64,000 bases of DNA from Ailurus styani (GCA_002007465.1 LNAC01000232.1:3199369-3263368), one strand, 5' to 3'. Shown: positions 1 through 11,689, numbered from the stretch's first letter. A program made the numbers and translations. The notes: generated from the letters alone by a model not told the origin.

Positions 1-65
1 ACACAGAAAAGAGATGATGGATCAAAAATAACTACAATGTTAAGACTATTTTTAAATTAAAAAAA

Positions 66-249
66 ATTTTTTTGAAGATTTATTATTTGAGAAAGAGAAA
101 GAGAGTGTGTGCACACACAGGAGGGGCAGAGAAAGAGAGACTCTCCAGGAGACTCCACGCTGAGCCCATCACCAACCTCATGACTCTGAGATCATGACCT
201 TAGCCATAATCAAGAGTTGGATGCTTAACCGACTGAGCCACCCAGGCAT
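66..249 (-). mobile_element. Can-SINE (SINEC), antisense
   Basis: T-rich tail, GAGA-rich middle and a tRNA-like end GACTGAGCCACCCAGGC mark a reversed copy, moderately diverged. Confidence 0.9.
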
Positions 250-908
250 GTTTTAAATTTTTTAATTTTTAAAAATTTTTAATTCCAATGGAGTTGATGT
301 TAAGACTCTTAAAACAACTTTATCTTTATTGAAAATAGCAGGCACTTTTTTAAAAAAAATAAGATTTTGTAATTTTCCTGATGTAACTAATACCTAACAC
401 TTATTCCAAAAAATAATCCGGTTTACATTTGAATGCTTTTATGACTGGTAATGAAAAGATCATAAACACTGATAAGTAATTATTTCTGTCACCTTGTAAT
501 GGAGGAGATGGAATTGGATTTTATTAAGCAATCTTAAATTCACTGCAATTCAGAGAGATGAATTTGAAATCAGTGAAAACCCTTACTGGGAGACTGAAAT
601 GACATAAAGGGAATCAAATCTTGGAAATTAAGTGTAGACCCATATATGTATAATAGGGGTGCCTAAAAGTAATATATATCTAATACAGATAATATATATA
701 AAATATAAATACGTATCTAAAAATGATAGCCTTGAGGGTATTTATCTCAACTAATATAAAAAGCTTTTATCCACAAGTAATATAATGCAGTAGAGTACTA
801 TTTTTTTTTAATTCTTTTCTAACATGGACCACCTCAAAAGCATGCTTAGTTTGTAGAAATAGTCCTTCGTTTTCTGAGCTTGTTAGTGTAAGAAATCCTT
901 AAGTTTTG
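250..908. other. AT-rich intron sequence, no feature recognised
   Basis: About 650 bases of AT-rich intron 3. I see no exon, repeat family or RNA gene here. Confidence 0.5.
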
Positions 909-1004
909 GGGCACCTGGGTGGCTCAGTGGGTTAAAGCCTCTGCCTTCGGCTCAGGTCATGATCTCAGTGTCCTGGGATCAAGTCCCACGTCGGGCTCCC
1001 TGCC
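909..1004 (+). mobile_element. Can-SINE head fragment (+)
   Basis: Begins GGGGCACCTGGGTGGCTCAG and breaks at GCTCCCTGCC, where the chimeric inverted fragment follows. Confidence 0.85.
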
Positions 1005-1095
1005 GAGCAGAGAACCCAATGCCGGCCTCGATCCCAGGACCCTGAGATCATGACCTAAGCCGAAAGCAGAGGCTTTAACCCACTGAGCCACCCAG
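1005..1095 (-). other. SINE fragment duplicated by misassembly
   Basis: These 91 bases, an antisense Can-SINE end, are identical to 1580-1670. The first copy stops exactly at the N at 1096 and the second starts exactly after the N at 1579. Together with the plus-strand SINE head at 909-1004 it forms a head-to-head palindrome that is probably chimeric. Confidence 0.8.
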
Positions 1096-1096
1096 N

Positions 1097-1237
1097 AATA
1101 TTTTTTAAAAAATGCTTAAGCTTAAGAAAAAGCAGTTAAGAGTACCTAAAAATAAAGATTACAAGTCANTTTTTAAAAAAATGCTTAAGCTTAAGAAAAA
1201 GCAGTTAAGAGTACCTAAAAATAAAGATTACAAGTCA
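1097..1237. repeat. Assembly-type direct duplication around an N
   Basis: The ~70 bases at 1097-1168 are repeated almost exactly at 1170-1237, with a single N at 1169 between them and another N at 1096. Both copies contain GCTTAAGCTTAAGAAAAAGC. The pattern is that of unmerged overlapping contig ends, not a biological tandem repeat. Confidence 0.85.
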
Positions 1238-1344
1238 AATGAAAATGAAGAATAAAAAATCTTTACAATTAAATACCTTTTTTAAAAAAAAATCACTTCA
1301 TTGGCATTTGGTCAGTTTCTTCTATGGAGTTGTGTTGTTTTCAA

Positions 1345-1432
1345 AGTAGGCTCCACTTCCAATATGGGGCTGGAACTCACAACTCTGAGATCAAAACTTG
1401 CAGACTCTACCAGCTGTCAGTCAGGAATCCCT
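1345..1432 (-). mobile_element. Old short Can-SINE (SINEC_c-like), antisense
   Basis: Matches the reversed tRNA-derived part (GGGGCTGGAACTCACAACTC, then GAGATCAAAACTTG), heavily diverged. Confidence 0.65.
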
Positions 1433-1444
1433 TCTATCTAGTTG

Positions 1445-1676
1445 TTTTTTTTTTTAAAGATTTATTTATTTGACAGAGAGAGAGAGAGAGAGATCACAAG
1501 TAGGCAGAGAGGCAGGCAGAGCGAGAGGAGGAAGCAGGCTCCCTGCTGAGGAGGGGGCCCGACGGGGGGCTTTATCCCNGAGCAGAGAACCCAATGCCGG
1601 CCTCGATCCCAGGACCCTGAGATCATGACCTAAGCCGAAAGCAGAGGCTTTAACCCACTGAGCCACCCAGGCGCCC
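1445..1676 (-). mobile_element. Can-SINE, antisense, with N at 1579
   Basis: Full-length reversed copy ending GAGCCACCCAGGCGCCC. An N and anomalous sequence near 1560-1579 coincide with an assembly joint. Confidence 0.85.
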
Positions 1677-1804
1677 TCTTCTATCTAGTTTTTAATTTAA
1701 CTTTATTAAGAATATTTTTTAATCATACACAAAAATACAGAGAATATTACATGAGGTGCTTTAAAACTATCATCCAAGCTTTAACAATTATCAGTATTTT
1801 GGAC

Positions 1805-1995
1805 TTTTTAAAGATTTTATTTATTTATTTTAGAGAAACAGAGAGAGCACAAGCGGGGGAGCGGCAAGCAGAGGGAGAGGGAGAAGCAGGACCCTTGCTG
1901 GGCAAGGAGTCCGATGCAGGGCTTGATCCCAGACCTTAGGATCATGATCTGAGCCAAAGATACACACTTAACTGACTGAGCCACCCAGGTGCCCC
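1805..1995 (-). mobile_element. Can-SINE, antisense
   Basis: Complete reversed copy from AAAGATTTTATTTATTTATT to GAGCCACCCAGGTGCCCC. Confidence 0.9.
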
Positions 1996-2319
1996 AGTAT
2001 TTTGAATTCTTGTTTCATTTAACTTTCCTAATCTTTTCTCTTCCAATTTAATAACTTCCATCAGATCAAACATTTTTAAACTGATCTTTCATAGACTATT
2101 GAAAGAGCACAATTATACACAAGTTACCATATACATGCACATGCAAAATTATTAACTAGTTTGGGTAATCTTTTAATTACTGCTTAAATATCCTTCCCAC
2201 TTAGGGGTCAGTGCCATACTAAAACAGTCTTTTATCGGCAGTAGTTAAAATAAGAACCTTCCAAATTAAGGATTGCTCAGAAATCTTTTAACTACGCTAA
2301 GTCTGTCAATTTTACAGCC

Positions 2320-2494
2320 TTTTTTTTTTTTTAAGATTTTATTTATTTGAGAGACAGAGAGAGAGACGAGGGAGAGAGAGCACAAGCAGCGGGGTGGGGA
2401 GAGGGAGAAGCAGGCTCCCCACTGAGCAGGGAGCTAGATGTGGGGCTCAAGGGATCATGACCTGAGCCGAAGGTAGGAGCCACCCAGGCGCCCC
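2320..2494 (-). mobile_element. Can-SINE, antisense, internally deleted
   Basis: Reversed copy with T14 tail. The tRNA-like end is shortened: CTGAGCCGAAGGTAGGAGCC joins directly to the terminal ACCCAGGCGCCCC. Confidence 0.85.
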
Positions 2495-3132
2495 AATCTT
2501 ACAGTCTTGATGAGAAAACCAGTTCTACCAAAAGCACTGCTCTTTTGGTATGAAAGTACTAATTAGTATTATCATATTTAATACACTGAGGAAATCAAAG
2601 TTAACACATAAGGTGATATGTTGGGCCAAAGAAAACAGAAGTGTAAACATGGGAAAAAATTTTAAAATGGGGATGCCATCAATAATAGCTTAAAAAAAAA
2701 AAGCTTAGTTCAGTTAAACTAATAAAGAAGGCAAGTATTTTTTCCTAAGGATCAGTAGATTTATTCCAAAATAAGTTCTAAGTTCTCTCTCTCTAAAAGA
2801 CAACTATATCAAACCAGAAAAAAAAATTGTGAAATGAAAATAATCAAGCTACATTATGAGATGTGACATAAAATGCATTTTCCCCACCCCTCCCCACATA
2901 ATGTTCTTTAAAAGCAAACATTATAGAACTTACCCAAATGAGCCTTCTTCCAAATTATTCAAAATAATCACTCCCCAAGTCAATATATATTTATTCCAAT
3001 AATGCAACCATTACGCAGAACAAGTTTAAAATTCTTTCAAAATTACTTTCAGAGTCTACAGCCTATTGTTCTGGATATCCTCTATGGTAGCACATTTTTC
3101 ATCAACAGATGATGAATTTAAAAGGAGGAAAA
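2495..3132. other. Intron sequence, nothing recognised
   Basis: AT-rich, no open frame of note and no repeat family that I can name. Confidence 0.45.
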
Positions 3133-3243
3133 ATGGGGCACCTGGCTGGCTAAGTCAGTAGAACATGCAATTCTGGATCTTACGGTTGTGAGTTCAAGCC
3201 CCTCACTGAACATGGAGCCCACTTAAAAACAAACAAACAAAAA
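3133..3243 (+). mobile_element. Old short Can-SINE (SINEC_c-like)
   Basis: GGGGCACCTGGCTGGCTAAG start, GTTCAAGCCCC B-box-like core, short tail without the CT-rich section. Confidence 0.85.
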
Positions 3244-3428
3244 TCATTCCAGAATAAAGGGGGGGAGGGCAGTTATTCAGAGCAACAAGTGAATAAAAGA
3301 ACAAAACAAAGTGGTTTAAAAAAACAGGTTACTTAATGAAGCAATGAATCAGGTTTTCTTGTTTTTATAAACTGGCTATGAAAACAATTCCAAAAGAATT
3401 CCTAAAATGTCCAAGAAATGACAGCAAA

Positions 3429-3545
3429 AGGGTGCCTGGCTAGCTCAGTCGGTAGAATGTGAGAACTCTTGATCTCAGGGTTGCGAGTTCAAGTCCCACA
3501 CTGGGTATAAAGATTACTTAAAAATAAAATCTTTAAAAAAAAGAA
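3429..3545 (+). mobile_element. Old short Can-SINE (SINEC_c-like)
   Basis: GGGTGCCTGGCTAGCTCAGT start, GAGTTCAAGTCCC core, AAAATAAAATCTTT tail. Confidence 0.85.
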
Positions 3546-3929
3546 AGCAGTGACAGCGATACTGGAATAAGTTTTCCTAATAAGGTGACTATATGAAGGA
3601 TATCTATTTTGAAGCATATTACAGGCTTTGTTTTATAAAAAGTAGTCTTTTGACCCATGTTATATATATGTGTTTAATTTTGCAAATCACCCCAAATCCC
3701 TTTTGAGGATCTACATGAAAGTATATTTTACTGCTTTACAGTCAATACTATATATAAAGAACCCAGTTATCCAAACCCATTCAAACCATAGGCTCTACAG
3801 AGTTCAGCTTATTCTGAATGGATCCTTGATACTAATCATTGATTATACTCTAGTACTAAGTTATCACTTTTTGTCTTCACGACTCTTCTTTCTGACTTGA
3901 GGACAAATATAATGAACTTTATATTCCAT

Positions 3930-4056
3930 ATGATTCCAGGGATCAAGCCCCTCGTTGGGCTCCCTGTTCAGTGGAGAGCCTGCTTCTCCCTCTCCCTCTC
4001 CCTTCTGCTCTGCCTACTTTGACGTGCTGTCAAATAAATAAAATCTTTTAAAAAAG
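3930..4056 (+). mobile_element. Can-SINE, 5'-truncated
   Basis: Only the second half remains: GGGATCAAGCCCC through the CT-rich part to CAAATAAATAAAATC. Confidence 0.85.
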
Positions 4057-4146
4057 AAAAAATGAAATGGACAAAGCATTAAGATAGATATTTCTCCAAA
4101 TAAGATATACCACACAAATGGCTACTAAGCATATGAAAGGTGCTCA

Positions 4147-4407
4147 AGGGCACCTGGGTGGCTCAGTAGGTTAAAGCCTCTGCTTTCGGCTCAGGTCATG
4201 ATCTCAGATCAGCGTCCTGTCATGATCTCAGATCAGCGTCCTGTCATGATCTCAGATCAGCGTCCTGGAATCGAGGCCCGCATCCAACTCCCTGCTCAGC
4301 GGGGAGCCTGCTTCCTCCTTTCTCTCTGCCTGCCTCTCTGCCTACTTGTAATCTCTCTCGCGCTCTGTGTCAAATAAATAAATAAAATCTTAAAAAAAAA
4401 AAAAAAG
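4147..4407 (+). mobile_element. Can-SINE with internal 3 x 24-bp tandem repeat
   Basis: A complete copy with GGTTAAAGCCTC head, flanked by AAGGTGCTC on both sides. GTCATGATCTCAGATC followed by AGCGTCCT is present three times in a row (4195-4266), making this copy about 50 bases longer than its relatives. Confidence 0.92.
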
Positions 4408-4839
4408 GTGCTCGATATCACCAGCCACTAGGGAAATGTAAATCCAAACCACAATGAGATACAACCTCACACCCATTAAAATGACTACTATCAAAACAAC
4501 AACAAAAATCTGAAAATAACAAGTGTTGTCAAGGATGTGGACAAACTGGAACCCTTATGCACTGCTTAGTGGAAATGTAAAATGATGCAGCCACTATGGA
4601 AAACGGTTCGGGACTTTCTCAGAAAGTTAAACATATAATTACTATATGATTCACCAGTTCCATTCCAGGGTATATACTCAGAAGAACTGAAAGCAAAGAC
4701 TCAAACAGATACTTGTATCCCAATGTTCCCAGTACCATTATTCGAAACAGCCAAGAGGTGGAAGCCACCCAAATATCCCCTGATGGATGATGGATATACA
4801 AAATGTGATATGTATGTATAATGGAATATTATTCAGTCT

Positions 4840-5033
4840 TTTTTTTTTTAATTCATTTGACACAGAGAGAGAGATCATAAGTAGGCAGATAGGCAGGCAG
4901 AGAGAGAGGAGAGAGGAGGAAGCAGGCTCCCTGCTGAGCAGAGAGCCCGATGTGGGCCTCGATCCCAGGACCCTGGGATCATGACCTGAGCCGAAGGCAG
5001 CAGCTTTAACCCACTGAGCCACCCAGGCGCCCC
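4840..5033 (-). mobile_element. Can-SINE, antisense, in old L1
   Basis: Reversed young-type copy. TTATTCAGTCTT appears on both sides as the target-site duplication within L1 sequence. Confidence 0.92.
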
Positions 5034-5395
5034 TTATTCAGTCTTAATAAGGAATGAAATTCTGATATATGCTACAACATGGACAGAACTTGAAAACATT
5101 ATACTAAGAGATATAAGCCAGACCCAAAGGGACAAATATTTTTATTCCATTCATAAGAAATAGCTAGAATAAGTAAATTCACAGAAAAAAGTAAATTAGA
5201 AGTTATAGGGGCTGAGGTAAAGAGGTGATAGGAAGCTACTGATGAATGGGTACAGTTTCTGTTTGGGATGATGAAAAAGTTGTGGAAATGGATAGTGGTG
5301 AAGGTTGCACAACATTGCAGATGTACTTAATGCCACTAATTACACATTTAAAATAAATTAGTAAATTTTATGTATATTTACCACAATTTTTAAAA

Positions 5396-6239
5396 AGGGA
5401 GAGGACAAGGTGCTCTACCTCGTGTGAGAGGTCTTTGGTGACAGCATAGCAATAATATATAATATATCATATATAATACTTCTTACTTTAGATTATGTTT
5501 TCTCCTTTAAATGCTGTTAATGCCGATAAGTTTTGTGAGCGTGTATAATAGCTGACAGAAACAAGATCTGAGTGCCCTGGATTTTTATCCAAGTAAATAC
5601 ATCATGCGAAAAAGCGTTCATTTAAATATCAAGTTGACTCAATTTCAAAAAACAATAAAACAAGATCATCCAATGATTTACTAAGATGACAGATCAAAGG
5701 TCCCAAGATATTCCTGCTAGTAGCAGGATAATCCTCTGATTTAGCAAGAACTAGTTTCTCTTAATTTCTTCCCTGGTACTATTTTAATAGCTTTATTCTA
5801 GCTTCTCACTCCACTTTAGGCTTATTAATGAACAATGCTTAGGTTTGAGATAATTGGATTTCATCCCTGGTGGCTAGTGATATGGCCTGGAACGGAGAGG
5901 AGGGCAGAAAAATTCAAAAGGAGAGTCTAACATACATTTTCAATTCCTCCCAAGATTAAAAAAAAAAAGTACAATTTCAGAATTCTAACAACATCTGGAA
6001 TAGAGTATTTACACAGTACTCTTGAGGCTTCATTCCCTTACGATTACGTCTAAAAATTAAAAGGGAAACTGTGCAAAACTTTCTGTATTCTAAGGATAAG
6101 GATTTTATTCAAATGCAAGACTAAGATGCGTTTGCCCTACAGAGGATTTCAATTTTTAAAACAAACAAAAAGCAACAAAGGATGATTTTGTTTATGTTTT
6201 TGTCTGATTTCTCATTGAGAGGTTAATAAATAATTTCTG
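5396..6239. other. Intron sequence, nothing recognised
   Basis: Mixed AT-rich sequence without identifiable repeats, exons or RNA genes. Confidence 0.45.
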
Positions 6240-6490
6240 ATCCTGTAACAGCTAGAAGCAGCATAAGAAATGGAACTGATCTGGGTTTGCATTCCAGCTA
6301 TGAATCTTAAGTGAACTGCTCGCTATGTACAAGTTTTTTTTTTTAACCTCTTGACTTGGTGAACTATTTGTAAAGTGAAGGTAGTAATCTCCACCTCAGT
6401 GGGCTGTTGTGAGGATTAAAAAGCGGTACACTGTACATAAAGTACATTTTCTAGCACATTTAGTACATGCTTAATAAATGTTCTTTTCCT
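6240..6490 (+). repeat. MIR (ancient tRNA-derived SINE)
   Basis: Shows GTAAAGTGAAGGTAGTAATC, GGGCTGTTGTGAGGATTAAA and GTACATGCTTAATAAATG, the MIR core and 3' end. Confidence 0.75.
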
Positions 6491-6751
6491 CCTGACAATT
6501 CCTCAGAAAAATGGGAAGGATTGGACACTGACCATGACACCCACTAGTATTAAATGGTAACAGAAATAAGGAACTTATTGTTGGACTTACCAAAATGGCT
6601 CAGAACCTTAAAGGTGTCAGAGCCAGAAAAAAATTGGAATGTGTCTCTTTCTGGATCTTTGAGCTCAAGAGGAGCAATAAAAAGAAAGAAAAAGGCAGAC
6701 TTCTTGATTAAAAAAAGAAAAGTCAAGGTGATTTAAATGAACCAATTCATA

Positions 6752-6845
6752 GGGGCACCTGGCTGGCTTAGTGGACAGAACACATGATTTCAGGATTGTG
6801 AGTTCGAGCCCCACATTGGGTGTGGAGCTTACAAAACAAAACAAT
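6752..6845 (+). mobile_element. Old short Can-SINE
   Basis: GGGGCACCTGGCTGGCTTAG to GAGCTTACAAAAC. AATGAACCAATT flanks it on both sides (6737 and 6846). Confidence 0.88.
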
Positions 6846-6860
6846 AAATGAACCAATTTA

Positions 6861-7411
6861 GAAATAATATATTTTCATAATCCTAAACCAAGAGTCACTC
6901 TATATCTGTGAAGGGCATTAAGTAAATATTAACAAATTCGCTCCCACCCTATTCTCCCTTGGGGTGAAGACTTGTGAAAATTTGATAAAAAAATTAACAG
7001 AATTGTTAATAAAATTAACAAATTGTAAATATTTAACAAATAAAATTTTGATGTTAATTCCATGGAACTTACTGCATGTTTATGTCTTTCATGCAACCAC
7101 AAAGGTCAACTACTTCTTTTCATGTAAAAGAGTTCTTTATTGTTTCAAAAAAGAGTTCCCCTTGCAGTTATTAGAAGCCTATCAGTGTTACCGTTGTCAT
7201 AAAGAAAAAATTTTTAATTTAAATAAGGACCCTTTCTCAGAAATCTACTCCTTCACCATGATCCTGCTAAGAAATAAACCTTCACTAGAAACAGTAATTT
7301 CTATGGAAACATAATCTGAAGCCAAATACCGCGACATTAAAAATCTATTCAGAAAAGAAGTTCAACTTTCTATTAAGTTCATGATCATCTGCAATACTTA
7401 AAAAGAAATTC
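6861..7411. other. Intron sequence with a chance ORF
   Basis: An open frame of 116 codons at 6964-7314 has AT-driven composition (Lys, Leu, Ile, Asn rich) and no recognisable domain or splice context, so I do not call it a gene. Confidence 0.5.
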
Positions 7412-7621
7412 AAGGGGCGCCTGGATGGTTCAGTGGGTTAAAGCCTTTGCCCTCGGCTCAGGTCATGATCTCAGGGTTCTGGGATCGAGCCCCGCATCGG
7501 GCTCCCTGCTCGGCAGAGAGCCTGCTTCCCACCCCCCAACCCCCGCCTGCCTCTCTGCCTACTTGTGATCTCTCTCTCTCTCTCTCTGTCAAATAAATAA
7601 ATAAATAAATCTTTTAAAAAA
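7412..7621 (+). mobile_element. Can-SINE (young type)
   Basis: GGGGCGCCTGGATGGTTCAG head, GGTTAAAGCC, AAATAAATAAATAAATAAAT tail. AAATTCAA direct repeats flank it. Confidence 0.93.
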
Positions 7622-7789
7622 ATTCAAAAACAAAAGAGTGATACAAGATTCCACTGTCCAGCTCTCCAGGTTTTTCTACAATATATAGGAACATAAATGA
7701 GTTTAAGGTTGATATTTTTTTCCTTATTCCTTAGGTTTTCTCTTACAATTCAAGTTCAGTATATCAATACTTATATCAGCAGTTAGCGC

Positions 7790-8010
7790 AAGAGAACTAC
7801 TTTCATTCCATTCATCATTTTATATACATTATTTCATTTAAACCTTATACCAATAATTTATTGCCCATCCTACCTTCCCACCCCCGACATACACACACAT
7901 ACCCTTTTTTTTAATTAAATGAAGAAACAGACTCAGAGAGGTTAAGTAACATGCTGGTAGCCAAGAGCTAGTACAAGGTAGAGCTGGGATCCAAACCAGG
8001 GTCAATCACA
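7790..8010 (-). repeat. MIR, antisense
   Basis: CAGAGAGGTTAAGTAACATG and GGGATCCAAACCAGGG are reversed MIR core sequence. Confidence 0.7.
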
Positions 8011-8604
8011 CGCAGAGGGTTCTGCTTTTTCTACAACCTCAGAGCCTCTAAGGTAAGGATAAAAATAAGACTGGGCCTAAACTCAGACTGTATGGGACTT
8101 AACCTTCAAAACAGAAATAGATTATTCTGGTTTTTTTCCTCTTAAATCACTTTTACACCCAAATTACTCTCAGTAGCTGTTGGCTAACATTTGCTTGTTA
8201 AAGAAATCACATTTTGCAGATTAGCAGTCTGTCAGATCGTGAACTACAATCATAAGGTGATTTAAGTAGTTTATGCCACTCGCTGAATCAGAAAAGAATT
8301 TCTCAGTTGAAACCTCAGCAATAAATTTCTGGATATAATATTATAAAACTAAGTAACAGAATAAGAAGAGTAATGGGAACCACAGGTCTCTTTATACCTA
8401 TTTGCCACTTTAAAAAGGAACGAGCACTAAACAACTGAAAAAAACATCAATTCTCCCTTTGTTTTCCATTTTCACTCTACTGTCCGCTGTAACAATAAAT
8501 TCAGCAATGTAACACACTTAGCAGTCCTCTAATACAAACAAAATGAAAGAAATTAACAAATAGTACAGATTATTCCCTTCATTCTGCAGAGAGTAGCTGG
8601 GTTA
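8011..8604. other. Intron sequence, nothing recognised
   Basis: No repeat or exon identified. Confidence 0.4.
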
Positions 8605-8615
8605 AAAACTTTCTT

Positions 8616-8830
8616 GGGGCACCTGGGTGGCTCAGTGGGTTAAAGCCTCTGCCTTCGGCTTGGGTCAGGATCTCAGGGTCCTGGAATCGAGACCCACTTG
8701 GGGCTCCCTGCTCAGTGGGAAGCCTGCTTCCTCCTCTCTCTCTGCCTGCCTCTCTGCCTACTTGTGATCTCTCTCTCTCTCTCTGTGTCAAATAAATAAA
8801 TAAAAATCTTAAAAAAAAAACAAAAAACCC
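8616..8830 (+). mobile_element. Can-SINE (young type)
   Basis: Full-length copy. AAAACTTTCTTG occurs at 8605 and again at 8831 as target-site duplication. Confidence 0.95.
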
Positions 8831-8842
8831 AAAACTTTCTTG

Positions 8843-10034
8843 CTCTTTCACAAGTCCAAAGGCCTAATCTTAGGTGGACTTTCAAGATTTTTTTTGGCTT
8901 GATTTGTCCTGGGAAATGCATTCATCAGTCTGATCCATCTGTCTGTCCCATGTAACCAGAAAAAGGCTAAAGAGTACTCTCAAATAAAGACCCACAAACT
9001 CAAAATTAATTGTTTAAAGCACCTACATTAGAGCAACTTAATAAAATAGAAAACCAGAACACCCAACAGGTCTAATTAAGGAAAAAGAAGCCTCAGGAGA
9101 AGGGAAAAGAAAAACACGTATCTGCAGAGGAAGACAAAAATGCAAAGGATCACTTTCTGATATATATGATATGCATGTTTTTTTCACGTCCATTTTTTAT
9201 ATAAAACAGTCCACTGCTGGTCAGTGACTCAATATGACCTAAAATCTAAACACTGACTTTCATGTATATAACTAATCTATACTTGGTAGACAAACTGGTT
9301 AAAGAATAATGTATAGACTCCCATTAGAGAAATAAAACCTACAGTATTACTGTAATCTGTTAATCTACAGTATTACAGAGATAAAACCTGACATGAGTTT
9401 TATAGGCAGATTTGAGGATTAAAACTGATTTAGGTCCAAGACAATCAGGAAAATTAGCTAATGCCAACAGAAGTTATTTTGGAATTTTTTAAAATTTTAT
9501 ATAAAAAGGTCAATCTTACATAGAAATCCAGCAAATAAACCAATAAAAACATAAAAACTACATAGCTCGCTTTAATTATAGGGATAGCTGATGATAAAGA
9601 GGATCTTCTCTGAAAATCTGTTAGAGGTATGAGGCTGGCATTCAGATGAGATGAAGATAATGAGGTTCCCATGAGAATGGATTATGTTATTGAACACTGT
9701 GACACACTTCATTCAGAGGAATGAATGTACCAAACTGTAAGCAAAATCATAAAATTCTTTATACAAGTAATACAAGTCATGCCAGTAATTTCTCTTTTAA
9801 CAAGCAAACAAACAAAAACACCATCAATCCCTCAACTTAACTTCATTCTACCAAAGATATATATATAGTTTAATTTTGGAAAACTACAAGTTTAGAACTG
9901 TTATAAATACAGCTTAATATTCTAGGAATCCATGTATGTATTCTTGCCTTAACTGTCCTCTTCCTTATTTATTAGTGACAAATCAAAGTTTTAAATTTTT
10001 TACCACTAAATCCATCAATCCCAACATGTGACAT
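8843..10034. other. Intron sequence, nothing recognised
   Basis: About 1.2 kb of AT-rich intron 3. A 20-base near-repeat CTACAGTATTAC occurs twice near 9340-9375, otherwise I see no element. Confidence 0.4.
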
Positions 10035-10055
10035 GAAGAACAGCAATTTTTAAAA

Positions 10056-10534
10056 TTTAATTTTATTTTTTCAGTGTTCCAAAATTCATTGTTTATGCGC
10101 CACACCCAGTGCTCCATGCAATATGTGCCCTCCTTAACACCCACCACCAGGGTCACCCATCCCCCACCCCCCCTCCACTCTAAAACCCTCAGTTTGTTTC
10201 TCAGAGTCCACAGTCTCTCATGCTTCATCTCCCCCTCCAATTTACCCCAATTCACTTTTCCTTTCCTTCTCCTAATATCCTCCATGTTATTCCTTATGCT
10301 CCACAAGTAAATGAAACCATATGATAATTGACTTTCTCTGCTTGACTTCTTTCACTCAGCATAATCGCCAAACTGTGGAAAAAGCCAAGATACCCTTCAA
10401 CAGACGAATGGATAAAGAAGATGTGGTTCATAAATGCAAAGGAATACTACACAGCCATCAGAAAGGATGACTACTCAACTTCTGTATCAATATAGACGGG
10501 ACTGGAGGAGATTATGCTGAGTGAAATAAGTCAA
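10056..10534 (-). mobile_element. 5'-inverted (twin-primed) L1 insertion
   Basis: 10056-10366 is the carnivore L1 3' UTR and ORF2 end in antisense (TTTTTTCAGTGTTCCAAAAT, CACCCAGTGCTCCATGCAAT, ...TCACTCAGCATAAT). 10367-10534 is the adjoining upstream L1 sequence in the opposite orientation (GCCAAACTGTGG, GAATGGATAAAGAAGATGTG, ATTATGCTGAGTGAAATAAG). The whole is flanked by GAAGAACAGCAATTTTTAAA at 10035 and GAAGAACAGCATTTCTAAAA at 10535. This is the signature of twin priming during L1 reverse transcription. Confidence 0.88.
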
Positions 10535-10554
10535 GAAGAACAGCATTTCTAAAA

Positions 10555-11689
10555 TATCAGATTTCAAATGTTATCAAAATGAACTATTAAAAAAAGGTGA
10601 ATAATCAAAATCAAACGAAACCATGACACCGTTCTCACCAAAGAAGGTCTGCTACAGCCATTTTCTAGTAAACCAAAGACAGAATTAAATCCCATCCCCC
10701 ACACTTTCCATGAAAAAGTCGTATATGTTTCCCACACTTGAAAACAAAGAGAAAAAAGATACCCAACTTTACCGAGGTAGCTGTTTTCTCAGAACAAATC
10801 TAGGCAAAGTTTACAGTGTGATAAGGTAGGCCCGAAGCCAATAACCACCTTCTCTCAACAAATGTACCACTCCAAAACATGACTGCCATTCGAAATGTGA
10901 TGTCCTATCCAGACACTTCAGAAGCATCAATCCTAGCTTCACTATCAATTTCACTGTATTTTATGAAAACAAGTAATCCATCTGTGCTGTAAATGATAAC
11001 TTCATATCACTCAAAATATTGTTTGCCAGAAGAGCCAATTCACAGCTTATGCCAGACATGCGGTTTTATAGCACATCTAATAATTTCAGATAAAATTAAC
11101 ATTTATTGCATTACTCCTACCCTCAATAAAAAAGTCAAATGCTTTTTAAACATCTTCTCTACCCTTAAAATAGTAGTATAAAAAGAAGACAGCTATTTAA
11201 ACAGCTAATACTTATTAAGCACCTAACATAAAACAAGCTAATTATCAAAAAAATTAAGAAAGCAATTTTTCTCTGTATCCTCCAAATTCTGAAGTCAATA
11301 TATACAGGAAGGAAAAAAATGAAAGAAAGTACACAGTGCCACATTTCATCCTGCGCAGAAATCTGGCATTTTCCACAAACACTTGAAGCAAGAAAGTAGG
11401 TCAACAACATATTAATGACACTAAGAGTTAGAACACAAAAGGAAAACAAACTTAAAAATTATAGTCAGAAATAAAAGTGCTTATTGCCACTGCCTATATT
11501 AAAAAATATAAAGAAAATAAAGATAAGGGTGCTTGGAATATTTGGATAGTACTTTATTATATTAATTTTATAAGAAATTATTTTTTATAGTTAGCAATTA
11601 TCATAAAAGCTGGTCATAACTTCATATCTTTTGATATCCTAGAGATATCAAAAGAATAAAAATATTATGAAAATTATGCCAATAAATTT
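10555..11689. other. Intron sequence, nothing recognised
   Basis: AT-rich. No exon or element that I can name. Confidence 0.4.

Larger units (their letters stand above)
4057..5395 (+). mobile_element. Old L1 3' end (ORF2 end plus 3' UTR)
   Basis: Degenerate L1 sequence: AATGAGATACAACCTCACAC, the CCACTATGGAAAAC stretch, AATGGAATATTATTCAGTC, then the L1M-type 3' UTR with GGGATGATGAAAAAGTTGTG and a TTTTACCACAATTTTTAA end. Interrupted by SINEs at 4147-4407 and 4840-5033. No intact reading frame. Confidence 0.85.

Noticed and set aside
909..1095. Perfect-looking SINE hairpin as a possible regulatory RNA
   Set aside because: The second arm is an exact copy of 1580-1670 ending at an N, so it is most likely an assembly chimera.
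6964..7314. 116-codon open frame, plus strand
   Set aside because: AT-driven amino-acid composition, no ATG-context, splice or domain support.
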